DNA from: Streptomyces rishiriensis | GTDB taxonomy: Bacteria; Actinomycetota; Actinomycetes; Streptomycetales; Streptomycetaceae | Assembly (NCBI RefSeq): GCF_003112535.1 | Contig: NZ_BEWA01000012.1 | Span: forward strand, 310,001-374,000 | Length of the DNA stretch: 64,000 nt | Reading direction: 5' to 3' | In this document: in pieces, positions 25,291-34,081 of the stretch | How positions within the stretch are numbered: position 1 is the first letter of the stretch | How the letters are laid out: the number at the start of each line of letters is the position of its first letter | The notes under the pieces: model-generated | The model's input: only the letters and a program-made list of their open reading frames with translations | The model's database searches: none | Told to the model about the DNA's origin: nothing | Translations under genes and position numbers: made by a program

Positions 25291-26028
25291 GTGGTCGATC
25301 ATTCGTTCGCGGATCTCGCACTCGCCGCGCTGTACGACAGCATCAATCCGTGGGGGCCGGACGACGACTTCTATCTGGACCTGGTGAGTTCGGCCGACGC
25401 GGTGCTCGACGTCGGCTGCGGCACCGGCCGCCTCCTCGCGCGAGCCGCCGCGGACGGCCACCCCGGCCGGCTCACGGGTCTCGATCCGGCGGCCGCGATG
25501 CTCGTTCAGGCACGGCGCCGGGCGCCCGGCGTGGAGTGGCTGCTCGGGGACCTGCGTACCCGCCTGTGGAACGGCGAGTTCGACCTCGTCACGATGACGG
25601 GCCACGCCTTCCAGGCGCTCCTGGGCGACGAGGAGCTGCGCGCCGCCCTGCGGGCCGTGCGGTGCGCCCTGGGCGAGGGCGGACGGTTCGTGTTCGAGAC
25701 CCGCAACCCGGCGGCGCGGGCCTGGCAGGCCTGGACCCCGGACCGGGTGCGCGAGGTCGCCGACGCCCACGGCCGCCTCGTACGGGTCTGGCACGAGGTC
25801 GAGGACGAGCCCTCCGGCGACCGGGTCACCTTCACGGAGAGCTTCGACTCGGACGACTGGCCCGAGCGCCGTACCAGCCGCGCGACCCTGCGTTTCCTCA
25901 CGCCCGCGGCCCTGAACCGTTTCCTCGCGGAGGCGGGGCTGCGGGTGGATGCGCAGTACGGGGACTGGGCCCGGGGTCCGTTGACGGCGACGAGCCCGGA
26001 GATCATCACCCTGGCCGTGCCGGCCTGA
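25291..26028 (+). CDS. Class I SAM-dependent methyltransferase
   Basis: The 245-residue Rossmann-fold methyltransferase has motif I AVLDVGCGTGRLLARA (about residues 34-49), motif II LTGLDPAAAML, and the motif IV-like FDLVTMTGHAFQALL. The GTG start at 25291 gives the family N-terminus (VVDHSFADLALAALYDSINP); the open frame extends upstream but reads through the DinB promoter region. The substrate is unknown. It is monocistronic, ending just before the hairpin at 26048-26077 and converging on typA. Confidence 0.85.
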   Translation: MVDHSFADLALAALYDSINPWGPDDDFYLDLVSSADAVLDVGCGTGRLLARAAADGHPGRLTGLDPAAAMLVQARRRAPGVEWLLGDLRTRLWNGEFDLVTMTGHAFQALLGDEELRAALRAVRCALGEGGRFVFETRNPAARAWQAWTPDRVREVADAHGRLVRVWHEVEDEPSGDRVTFTESFDSDDWPERRTSRATLRFLTPAALNRFLAEAGLRVDAQYGDWARGPLTATSPEIITLAVPA

Positions 26029-26047
26029 AGCGGCGGCGGGCCGCGAA

Positions 26048-26077
26048 AAGCCCGGGCCCCTGAGGGAACCCGGGCTT
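26048..26077 (-). terminator. Hairpin with T-run, typA terminator (bidirectional)
   Basis: AAGCCCGGG (26048-26056) pairs with CCCGGGCTT (26069-26077). Reading on the minus strand the stem is followed by a TTTT stretch, so it should terminate typA; it may also stop the methyltransferase transcript from the plus side. Confidence 0.8.
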
Positions 26078-26113
26078 GCGAGCGCGTGCGCCCGCCCGCG
26101 AACTGCTCGCGGA

Positions 26114-28021
26114 TCAGCTGTGCTTGGCGCGGCTCGCCGTACGGGCCCGGTCGCGCTGGTCGAGGACGACCTTGCGGATGCGAATCGCCTCCGGGGTCAC
26201 CTCGACGCACTCGTCGTCGCGGCAGAACTCCAGGGACTGCTCCAGCGACAGCTTGCGCGGCGGCACGATCGCCTCGAACGAGTCGGCCGAGGACGACCGC
26301 ATGTTCGTGAGCTTCTTCTCCTTGGTGATGTTCACGTCCATGTCGTCGGAGCGCGAGTTCTCGCCGACGATCATGCCCTCGTACACCTCGGTGCCGGGGT
26401 CGGTGAACAGGACGCCGCGCTCCTGGAGGTTGGTCATCGCGAACGCGGTGACGGCGCCGGCGCGGTCGGCGACGAGCGAGCCGTTGTTACGGGTCGTCAG
26501 CGTGCCGAACCACGGCTCGTGGCCCTCGTGGATGGAGTGGGCGATGCCCGTGCCGCGCGTGCCGGTGAGGAACTCGGTGCGGAAGCCGATGAGGCCGCGG
26601 GAGGGAACCACGAACTCCATGCGGACCCAGCCGGAGCCGTGGTTGGACATGTTGTCCATCCGGCCCTTGCGGACGCCCATGAGCTGCGTGACGGCGCCCA
26701 TGTGCTCCTCGGGCACGTCGATCGTCATGCGCTCGACCGGCTCGTAGACCTTGCCGTCGACGAGCTTGGTGACGACCTGCGGCTTGCCGATGGTCAGCTC
26801 GAAGCCCTCACGGCGCATCTGCTCGACCAGGATGGCCAGCGCCAGCTCACCGCGGCCCTGCACCTCCCAGGCGTCGGGACGCTCGGTGTCCAGGACCCGC
26901 AGCGAGACGTTGCCGACCAGTTCGCGGTCGAGGCGGTCCTTGACCTGGCGGGCGGTGACCTTGCGGTCCTTGACCGCGGCCTTGTTGTCCGCGCCCTTGC
27001 CGGTGCCGCCCCGGCCGACCAGCGGCGAGGTGTTGGTGCCGATGGTCATCGAGATGGCCGGCTCGTCGACCGTGATGAGCGGCAGCGCGATCGGGTTCTC
27101 GGGGTCGGCGAGGGTCTCGCCGATCATGATCTCCGGGATGCCGGCGACGGCGCAGATGTCGCCCGGGCCGGCCTTCTCGGCGGGCTTGCGGGTGAGCGCC
27201 TCGGTCATCAGCAGCTCGGTGATGCGCACGTTGGACATCGAGCCGTCACGCTTGATCCACGTGACGGTCTGGCCCTTGCGCAGCTCGCCCTCCTCGACGC
27301 GCAGCAGCGCGATACGGCCGAGGAAGTTGTCGGCGTCCAGGTTGGTGACGTGCGCCTGGAGCGGGGCCTCCTCGTCGTACTCGGGGGCCGGGACGTGCGA
27401 CAGGATCGTGGAGAAGAAGGGCTCCAGGCTGTCGCTGTCCTTCGGGACCGTGCCGTCCTCCGGCTTGGTCAGCGAGGCGACGCCGTCCCGCGCGCAGGCG
27501 TAGACGATCGGGAACTCGATCTGGTCCTCGTCGGCGTCGAGGTCGAGGAAGAGGTCGTAGGCCTCGTTGACGACCTCGTCGATGCGCGAGTCCGGGCGGT
27601 CCGTCTTGTTGATGCACAGGATGACGGGCAGGCGGGCCTGCAGCGCCTTGCGCAGCACGAAGCGGGTCTGCGGCAGCGGGCCCTCGGAGGCGTCCACCAG
27701 CAGCACGACGGCGTCGACCATCGACAGGCCGCGCTCCACCTCGCCGCCGAAGTCGGCGTGACCGGGGGTGTCGATGATGTTGATGGTCACGACGTCCCCC
27801 CCGTCCTTGGGGTGGTACTTCACCGCCGTGTTCTTGGCGAGGATCGTGATGCCCTTCTCACGCTCCAGGTCGTTCGAGTCCATCATGCGGTCGTCGAGCG
27901 ACTCGGCGGCGTGCGCCGCGAAGGCGCCGGCCTGCTTGAGCATGGCGTCGACCAGAGTCGTCTTGCCGTGGTCGACGTGGGCGACGATGGCTACGTTGCG
28001 AATGTCGTGGCGCGTGGCCAT
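26114..28021 (-). CDS. typA: Ribosome-associated translational GTPase TypA/BipA
   Basis: The 635-residue EF-G-like GTPase binds the 70S ribosome and aids ribosome assembly or translation under stress. The G1 motif AHVDHGKTT (about residues 14-22), the switch I DSNDLEREKGITI, the G3 DTPGHADF and the G4 NKTD are all present. They are followed by domain II, the EF-G-like III and V domains, and the basic TypA C-terminal domain (GWVRMEFVVPSRGLIGFR). Length and order fit the family. It stands alone with a terminator behind it. ATG 28021 is the only reasonable start; the ribosome site GGGAGAA is a little distant. Confidence 0.97.
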   Translation of the reverse strand: MATRHDIRNVAIVAHVDHGKTTLVDAMLKQAGAFAAHAAESLDDRMMDSNDLEREKGITILAKNTAVKYHPKDGGDVVTINIIDTPGHADFGGEVERGLSMVDAVVLLVDASEGPLPQTRFVLRKALQARLPVILCINKTDRPDSRIDEVVNEAYDLFLDLDADEDQIEFPIVYACARDGVASLTKPEDGTVPKDSDSLEPFFSTILSHVPAPEYDEEAPLQAHVTNLDADNFLGRIALLRVEEGELRKGQTVTWIKRDGSMSNVRITELLMTEALTRKPAEKAGPGDICAVAGIPEIMIGETLADPENPIALPLITVDEPAISMTIGTNTSPLVGRGGTGKGADNKAAVKDRKVTARQVKDRLDRELVGNVSLRVLDTERPDAWEVQGRGELALAILVEQMRREGFELTIGKPQVVTKLVDGKVYEPVERMTIDVPEEHMGAVTQLMGVRKGRMDNMSNHGSGWVRMEFVVPSRGLIGFRTEFLTGTRGTGIAHSIHEGHEPWFGTLTTRNNGSLVADRAGAVTAFAMTNLQERGVLFTDPGTEVYEGMIVGENSRSDDMDVNITKEKKLTNMRSSSADSFEAIVPPRKLSLEQSLEFCRDDECVEVTPEAIRIRKVVLDQRDRARTASRAKHS

Positions 28022-28186
28022 AAAGCGGCGTTCTCCCGGAGTGTGAGGGCGACCCTGCTGCGTACGTCTGTGTTACGCGGGCCCTGCCGGGCTTGACACG
28101 CCACGGCCTCACCCCATCGTACGTGGCCCCGCGGGGGAAGGCCTCCGCAGGGCCGCACGGTTCATCCGGCGATCACCTCGCGGTCA

Positions 28187-28255
28187 CCTCCGGGCCCGGT
28201 CCGCGCCCACCTCCGGGCCCGGTTCCACGCCGGTTCCGGGCCCGGTCAGGGCTCA
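28187..28255. repeat. Three 23-bp units, each with the palindrome CCGGGCCCGG
   Basis: The 10-bp palindrome CCGGGCCCGG recurs at 28190-28199, 28213-28222 and 28236-28245, exactly 23 bases apart, inside imperfect 23-bp direct repeats. It sits just beyond the stop of the lipoprotein gene on the minus strand and upstream of typA. It could be a composite terminator or a protein-binding cluster. Confidence 0.75.
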
Positions 28256-30676
28256 CTTCCGGGCGGGGCTCCCGGCGGCCTTCGCGCCCTTCTTCAGGAA
28301 GCCCATGTCCTCGTAGACGGGCGTCTGGAAACCGAAGGAGCCCGCGTTCACCACGTTCTTCCGCACGGCCGTGAGCTGCGGCCGCTGGTAGAGGGGAATC
28401 GATCCGGCGGCCGCCCAGATGCGCGAGTCCGCCTTGCGGATCAGCGAGCGGGCCTCGTCCCGGTCCAGGGTCGCGAGCGCCTGGGCGAACAGCTGATCGA
28501 CCTGGTCGGTGCCGACCCTGGTGTAGTTCTGCTCCACGGCCAGGGAGCCGTCGGCGGCCGGCCGCGGCTTGGCGTAGATCGGCCGGGCGTCGGTGGCCGG
28601 GAAGGCGGACGCGGGCCAGGAGTACAGGGCCAGGTCGTACTCGCCGGACGCGATGTGGTCCTTGAAGTAGCTCGCGTCCGAGACCTTGGTGATCTCGGTG
28701 CGGATGCCGACCTTCGCGAGCATCTTCGTGATCCGCTCGGCGACCGTCTCCAGGGACTGCGACCCCGGGCCGGACGGCAGCACGAACCGCAGGTCGAGCG
28801 CCTTGCCGTCCTTGGCCAGCGCCTTGGCCGGGGCGCCGACGGGCGTGGCGCCGCCCTTCGGAGCGGCGCCGGCCTGCAGCTCCGCGTCGGTCCGGGGCGC
28901 GGCGGTGCCCATCGGGGCGTAGGCGCCGGGGGCGCCTCCCTGGTGCGGCCCCTTGTACTGCTTGCCGTCCTGGGCGAGCCGCTGCCCGCCGGTCTCGTTC
29001 TTCGCGGCGTGGTACCGCTCGTCACGGCCGGTCTCGATGGGCGCCTTGTCGTCCTCGCCGACGACGTACGTGCCGTCGTCGTCCGACTTCTCGCCCGAGG
29101 AACCCTCCGACTTCTCGCCCGAGGAACCCTTCGACTTCTTGCCCGAGGAACCGTCGGTCTTCTTGTCGGCGGATCCGTCCGTCTTCTCGCCCGCCGAGCC
29201 GGCCGCCTTCTCACCCTTGTCCTTGCCCTTGACGGGGCCCCCGGCCACCCAGCCGGCGTCCGCGAGGAGCGCCTGCGCCTCGGCCGTGTCCTGCCCGCCG
29301 AGCGCTCCGCTGGCGTCGGCGTAGGCGTCCTGCCCGGCCAGGGCCAGATGGCTGCCCACGGGCTCCGCGGGCAGCCCCAGCGGCTTCAGGACGACCTTGG
29401 CCAGCTCCTTGCGGTCCAGGGCGCGGGCCACGGCCCGCCGCACCCGCTCGTCCGCCAGCGGCCCCTGCGAGCCGTTCAGGGCCAGCTGGGTGTAGGCGGG
29501 CTCCAGCGATCTGCGCACCTCGAACGCGCGCAGCGCCTTCTGCCGGCTCTCCCACTTCGCGATCGCCTTGGTCAGCTTCGCGCGGGCCTTGGCCCCGTCC
29601 GCGCCCGCGGCCCCGTCCGAGGACTTCCCCTCGTCGCCGGACCCGTCGTCGGACCCGTCGTCGGACCCGTCGTCGGACTGCTCGTCGGACTCGTCGTCGG
29701 ACGCGTCCTTGGCCGTGTCGATGCCGTGGGCGAGGGCCCATTTCCGCAGGGCCTCCACGCCGGCGGGTCCGGAGCCGGCGGGCGGTCCGGCCGTGCCCTT
29801 CGCGGCGCCGTCGAGGTTCTGCGCGTCGGACGGATCGATCTCGGCCAGGTCGATCTTCCCGGCGGCCAGCGCGGACGTCCGCTCGTCCCTCGGGACGGCC
29901 GTCAGCACGATCTCCGAGAGCTTGGCCGGCTTCCCCCACCAGCGGGGGTTGCGGACGAGGCTCACCTGCTTCTTCTTGCGGTCGACCTTCTTCACGGCGA
30001 ACGGCCCGGCCGTCACCTTCAGCTTGCGCCGCGCGCCGTCGTTGAAGGCGTCGGGCGTGCCCATGACGTCCTTCGGGTACAGCGGGGAGAACAGCGACCT
30101 CCAGTCGGCGTAGGTCCGGCTGAAGGTGACCCTGACCTCCAGGTCGTTGGCTCCGCGCTCGATCTTCTCGATGCGGTCGTAGCCGGCGTTGCGTGCGGTC
30201 CAGTACGCGCTGTCCTTGCCCGACAGAGCCCGCCACTGGGCGGCGAAGTCGGCGGCGCCGATCTCCCGGCCGTCGCTCCAGACGGCCTGCTGGTTGAGCT
30301 TGTACAGCACGACCTGCTTGGGCTCGGTGGCGACGACCTTCGCGGACTCCAGGTAGTCGGCGTCACGCTGCGGCCGGCCGTTGGCGTCCATCCGGAACAT
30401 GGACGGCAGCACGGCCTGGGCGACCTGCGCGGTCGTGGCGTCGGCGTCCGACTGGAAGGTGTTGAAAGTCTCCGGGACGGCGTCCACCGCCCAGCGCAGT
30501 GTGCCGCCCTCGGCGACGGATGCGCGGGCGGCCCGGGCGACGTCCTGGCGGGCCAGGGGCCGGCCGGCCTCGTCGGGTGAACCGCAGCCCGTCAGCAGGG
30601 GCACCGCGAGCACGCCTGCGGTGAGGAAGGCGACCGAGCGCGTCACCGCGCGCGGGCCGACGCCGTGGTGGGACAT
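28253..30676 (-). CDS. Orphan peptide-binding lipoprotein with charged low-complexity inserts
   Basis: The 807-residue family-5 solute-binding lipoprotein has a signal peptide, with lipobox LLTGC placing the cysteine at 31. The SBP_bac_5 body is interrupted twice: by an Asp/Ser-rich acidic stretch around residues 335-360 and by a Lys/Gly/Ser/Glu repeat (KKTDGSSGKKSKGSSGEKSE type) around 480-530. These make it about 250 residues longer than normal. No permease or ATPase gene adjoins, so it may serve another transporter or act as a sensor. The start at 30676 has GGAGGT 8 bases upstream. Confidence 0.88.
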   Translation of the reverse strand: MSHHGVGPRAVTRSVAFLTAGVLAVPLLTGCGSPDEAGRPLARQDVARAARASVAEGGTLRWAVDAVPETFNTFQSDADATTAQVAQAVLPSMFRMDANGRPQRDADYLESAKVVATEPKQVVLYKLNQQAVWSDGREIGAADFAAQWRALSGKDSAYWTARNAGYDRIEKIERGANDLEVRVTFSRTYADWRSLFSPLYPKDVMGTPDAFNDGARRKLKVTAGPFAVKKVDRKKKQVSLVRNPRWWGKPAKLSEIVLTAVPRDERTSALAAGKIDLAEIDPSDAQNLDGAAKGTAGPPAGSGPAGVEALRKWALAHGIDTAKDASDDESDEQSDDGSDDGSDDGSGDEGKSSDGAAGADGAKARAKLTKAIAKWESRQKALRAFEVRRSLEPAYTQLALNGSQGPLADERVRRAVARALDRKELAKVVLKPLGLPAEPVGSHLALAGQDAYADASGALGGQDTAEAQALLADAGWVAGGPVKGKDKGEKAAGSAGEKTDGSADKKTDGSSGKKSKGSSGEKSEGSSGEKSDDDGTYVVGEDDKAPIETGRDERYHAAKNETGGQRLAQDGKQYKGPHQGGAPGAYAPMGTAAPRTDAELQAGAAPKGGATPVGAPAKALAKDGKALDLRFVLPSGPGSQSLETVAERITKMLAKVGIRTEITKVSDASYFKDHIASGEYDLALYSWPASAFPATDARPIYAKPRPAADGSLAVEQNYTRVGTDQVDQLFAQALATLDRDEARSLIRKADSRIWAAAGSIPLYQRPQLTAVRKNVVNAGSFGFQTPVYEDMGFLKKGAKAAGSPARK

Positions 30677-30956
30677 CTCTGGTACCTCCGGTGAGCCGCT
30701 GCCGGTGCGTTCTGATCACATTTGGCGGTATTTTGGTGTTCATCAGATCTACGGCCCACTGAAAGGGAAACGGTTCGCCTGCCGACGGCGACACGGCGGC
30801 GGGGCCGTCCAAGGCCACTCGTGCGGAGCAACGCACCCCTTCCGCATCCGCCAATCGCTGCACACGCCTTCACATCCACCGGTGTGACGCGCAACACTCG
30901 CAGGCGCATGAACGTTGCCGTCCCGGGCGAGACGCCCACGGAAGCGAGGTCATGGC
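30677..30956. promoter_or_regulatory. Divergent promoter region between the lipoprotein and the sdh-side genes
   Basis: This 280-base gap contains an AT-rich patch around 30712-30760, likely the lipoprotein promoter on the minus strand. No gene is supported, and no clear stem-loop was recognised. Confidence 0.4.
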
Positions 30957-31247
30957 ATGTCCGTGCACGACGACCTGACAGCGGTCCAGCGCTGCCTCGA
31001 CGACCTCACCCGGTCCGTCGACCGACTGGAACAGCAGCTCGGCAGCGGCGGCCTGGAGATGCGCCGCGTCCGCGCCGACGCCGGTCACCTCAAGGAGAGC
31101 GTCGCGCTGCTGCGCGAGGCGGCGGCCCAGCCCGCCGCGCCGCGCCGGCCCGAGCTCGTCACCATCCCCGACACCCCCTACGACGACTCCCTGTGGATCG
31201 ACACCGACGACGAGGGACTCGGCGCCCGGCACCGGCACGCACCCTGA
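30957..31247 (+). CDS. Small conserved helical protein upstream of sdh
   Basis: The 96-residue protein has an N-terminal alpha-helical, heptad-like segment (LTAVQRCLDDLTRSVDRLEQ...DAGHLKESVALLREAA, about residues 6-62) predicted as a coiled coil, then a short acidic tail (DTPYDDSLWIDTDDEG). There is no membrane segment. It lies 30 bases upstream of the succinate dehydrogenase anchor gene on the same strand and is likely cotranscribed with it. Function unknown. ATG 30957 was chosen, with GCGAGG upstream; the longer frame from 30915 begins in non-coding sequence. Confidence 0.75.
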   Translation: MSVHDDLTAVQRCLDDLTRSVDRLEQQLGSGGLEMRRVRADAGHLKESVALLREAAAQPAAPRRPELVTIPDTPYDDSLWIDTDDEGLGARHRHAP

Positions 31248-31277
31248 CCCGAGCCCCGACCCGACCGGAGTCCTGAG

Positions 31278-32111
31278 TTGGCCACTGGCACGGAACCCCC
31301 ACCCACCGACCCCCGTCCTCCGAGCGGCGTACGCGGCGCCGGCCGCGCCGCGATCGCCGCGCCCCATCTGCGGACCGACCGCTGGTGGCTGGCCCCCGCC
31401 GCCACCGCGGCCGGCCTGCTGGCGTTCATCGCCTACTCGACCTGGCGGGCCTTCGCGAATGCCGACTACTACGCGGCGCCGTACGTCTCGCCGTTCTACT
31501 CGCCCTGTCTGGCGCAGAACTGCCGGCCCATGCACGCGGGCCCGAACACCGACCTCTTCGGCGGCTGGTGGGGCATCTCCCCGGCGATCATCATCCTGAT
31601 CTTCCCGCTCGGCTTCCGGCTGACCTGCTACTACTACCGCAAGGCCTACTACCGGGGCTTCTGGGCCTCGCCCCCGGCCTGCGCGGTCGCCGAGCCGCAC
31701 CAGAAGTACACCGGCGAGACCCGCTTCCCGCTCATCCTGCAGAACATCCACCGGTACTTCTTCTACGCGGCGATCCTCGTCGCCGGGATCCTCACGTACG
31801 ACACGGTGCTCTCCTTCCGCGACGAGCACTACGCGTGGGGCCACATGGGCCTGGGCACCCTCGTCTTCCTGCTCAACATCACCCTGATCTGGGCGTACAC
31901 GATCTCCTGCCACTCCTGCCGGCACATCGTCGGCGGCAAGCTGAAGCACTTCTCCAAGCACCCCGTGCGCTACCGGGCCTGGCAGTTCGTCGGCCGACTC
32001 AACGCCCGCCACATGCTGCTGGCCTGGGCGTCGCTGATCAGCGTGGCGCTCGCGGACTTCTACGTGTATCTCGTCGCGTCCGGTGTCTTCGACGATCCGA
32101 GGTTTTTCTAG
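31278..32111 (+). CDS. sdhC: Succinate dehydrogenase membrane anchor (Sdh1 type)
   Basis: The 277-residue integral membrane subunit has five main hydrophobic segments at about residues 38-58, 97-113, 155-175, 190-212 and 240-265. Histidines available for quinone or haem contacts include QNIHRYFF, YAWGHMG and SCHSCRHIVGG. The length and the anchor-flavoprotein-iron-sulfur order fit the single large anchor of the mycobacterial Sdh1 (Rv0249c) type rather than the two small anchors of classical complex II. The start is TTG 31278, with GGAG seven bases upstream, an unusual start codon for a respiratory subunit. Confidence 0.85.
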   Translation: MATGTEPPPTDPRPPSGVRGAGRAAIAAPHLRTDRWWLAPAATAAGLLAFIAYSTWRAFANADYYAAPYVSPFYSPCLAQNCRPMHAGPNTDLFGGWWGISPAIIILIFPLGFRLTCYYYRKAYYRGFWASPPACAVAEPHQKYTGETRFPLILQNIHRYFFYAAILVAGILTYDTVLSFRDEHYAWGHMGLGTLVFLLNITLIWAYTISCHSCRHIVGGKLKHFSKHPVRYRAWQFVGRLNARHMLLAWASLISVALADFYVYLVASGVFDDPRFF

Positions 32112-32143
32112 ATGCTGCCGAACCTGATGAGCGGGGCCTGCTG

Positions 32144-34081
32144 ATGTCCGTGGTCGACCGCCAGGAGTGGGACGTCGTCGTGGTCGGGGCGGGGGGCGCC
32201 GGGCTGCGCGCCGCCATCGAGGCACGAGAGCGGGGCGCCCGCACGGCCGTCATCTGCAAGTCGCTGTTCGGCAAGGCGCACACGGTGATGGCCGAGGGCG
32301 GCATCGCGGCGGCGATGGCCAACGCCAACGAGCACGACAGCTGGCAGGTCCACTTCCGCGACACCCTGCGCGGCGGCAAGTTCCTCAACCAGTGGCGGAT
32401 GGCGGAGCTGCACGCCCAGGAGGCCCCGGACCGGGTCTGGGAGCTGGAGACCTGGGGAGCGCTGTTCGACCGCACCAAGGACGGCCGCATCTCCCAGCGC
32501 AACTTCGGCGGCCACGAGTACCCGCGCCTCGCCCACGTCGGCGACCGCACCGGCCTGGAGCTGATCCGCACCCTCCAGCAGAAGATCGTCTCGCTGCAGC
32601 AGGAGGACCACGAGGAGACCGGCGACTACGAGTCCCGGCTGAAGGTCTTCCAGGAGTGCACGGTCACCCGGGTCCTCAAGGACGGCTCCCGGGTGAGCGG
32701 CGTCTTCGCCTACGAGCGCGAGACCGGCCGCTTCTTCGTCCTGCAGGCGCCGGCCGTGGTGATCGCCACCGGCGGCATCGGCAAGTCCTTCAAGGTGACG
32801 TCGAACTCGTGGGAGTACACCGGCGACGGCCACGCGCTGGCGCTGCTCGCCGGAGCCCCCCTGCTCAACATGGAGTTCGTGCAGTTCCACCCCACGGGCA
32901 TGGTCTGGCCGCCGTCGGTCAAGGGCATCCTCGTCACGGAGTCCGTCCGCGGCGACGGCGGGGTGCTGCGCAACTCCGAGGGCAAGCGGTTCATGTTCGA
33001 CTACGTCCCGGACGTCTTCAAGGAGAAGTACGCCGAGTCCGAGGAGGAGGGCGACCGCTGGTACGAGGACCCGGACCACAACCGGCGTCCCCCCGAGCTG
33101 CTCCCCCGCGACGAGGTGGCCCGCGCCATCAACTCGGAGGTGAAGGCCGGCCGCGGCTCCCCGCACGGCGGGGTCTTCCTGGACGTGTCGACGCGCATGC
33201 CCGCCGAGGTGATCCGTCGGCGGCTGCCCTCGATGTACCACCAGTTCAAGGAGCTGGCGGACGTCGACATCACCGCCGAGGCGATGGAGGTCGGCCCGAC
33301 CTGCCACTACGTGATGGGCGGCATCGCGGTCGACTCCGACACCGCGGCCGCGCGCGGGGTGCCCGGCCTGTTCGCGGCCGGCGAGGTGGCCGGCGGCATG
33401 CACGGCTCCAACCGGCTCGGCGGCAACTCCCTCTCCGACCTCCTGGTGTTCGGCCGGCGGGCGGGCCTGCACGCGGCCGGGCACGCCGCGGCGACGACCG
33501 GACGGCCGCGGGTGGACGACGCCCAGGTGGACGCGGCGGCCGCGGAGGCCCTGCGCCCCTTCTCCGCCGAGGCGGCCGGCGAGGAGCCCGTGGCCGGCCC
33601 CCCGGAGAACCCGTACGCGGTCCACCAGGAGCTGCAGCAGACCATGAACGACCTGGTCGGCATCATCCGCCGGGAGGGCGAGATGAAGCAGGCCCTGCTC
33701 AAGCTGGCGCAGCTGCGGATCCGGGCCCGGCGGGCCGGCGTCGAGGGCCACCGCCAGTTCAACCCCGGCTGGCACCTGGCCCTCGACCTGCGGAACATGC
33801 TGCTGGTCAGCGAGTGCGTGGCACGGGCGGCTCTGGAACGCACCGAGTCGCGCGGCGGCCACACCCGCGAGGACCACCCGGCGATGGAACGCGCCTGGCG
33901 CAACGTCAACCTGCTGTGCGTGCCGGCCGATCCGGCCGACGGCCCGCCGGTGGTCGACCCCGAGGACGGGCAGATCCGGCTCGTGCGGGAGACCACCGAC
34001 CCCATCCGCCCCGACCTGCTCGCCCTTTTCGAGAAGGAGGAGCTGGTCAAGTACCTCACCGAAGAGGAGCTGTACGAATGA
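32144..34081 (+). CDS. sdhA: Succinate dehydrogenase flavoprotein subunit (Sdh1 type)
   Basis: The 645-residue FAD-binding catalytic subunit oxidises succinate to fumarate. The N-terminal dinucleotide motif is VVVVGAGGAGLRAAIEA (about residues 11-27), and the covalent-FAD histidine region appears as KSLFGKAHTVMAEGGIAAA. Substrate-site signatures are QFHPTGM, GGVLRNSEGKRFM, and the GNSLSDLLVFGRRAG motif. The length equals that of mycobacterial Sdh1 flavoproteins (about 646). It is preceded by a tiny stop-terminated frame and a weak ribosome site, so translation may depend on the upstream anchor gene. The stop overlaps the iron-sulfur gene start (ATGA). Confidence 0.95.
   Translation: MSVVDRQEWDVVVVGAGGAGLRAAIEARERGARTAVICKSLFGKAHTVMAEGGIAAAMANANEHDSWQVHFRDTLRGGKFLNQWRMAELHAQEAPDRVWELETWGALFDRTKDGRISQRNFGGHEYPRLAHVGDRTGLELIRTLQQKIVSLQQEDHEETGDYESRLKVFQECTVTRVLKDGSRVSGVFAYERETGRFFVLQAPAVVIATGGIGKSFKVTSNSWEYTGDGHALALLAGAPLLNMEFVQFHPTGMVWPPSVKGILVTESVRGDGGVLRNSEGKRFMFDYVPDVFKEKYAESEEEGDRWYEDPDHNRRPPELLPRDEVARAINSEVKAGRGSPHGGVFLDVSTRMPAEVIRRRLPSMYHQFKELADVDITAEAMEVGPTCHYVMGGIAVDSDTAAARGVPGLFAAGEVAGGMHGSNRLGGNSLSDLLVFGRRAGLHAAGHAAATTGRPRVDDAQVDAAAAEALRPFSAEAAGEEPVAGPPENPYAVHQELQQTMNDLVGIIRREGEMKQALLKLAQLRIRARRAGVEGHRQFNPGWHLALDLRNMLLVSECVARAALERTESRGGHTREDHPAMERAWRNVNLLCVPADPADGPPVVDPEDGQIRLVRETTDPIRPDLLALFEKEELVKYLTEEELYE

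Noticed and set aside
24472..25794. 440-codon minus-strand frame reading through the phased repeats
   Set aside because: Product of the repeats reads as alternating Arg/Lys/Asp units, and the rest is antisense to the methyltransferase; the DinB gene is in another frame.
26120..28096. Long plus-strand open frame opposite typA
   Set aside because: Antisense shadow of a strongly conserved gene with high GC third positions; the translation is Val/Asp/Gly-rich low complexity with no family match.
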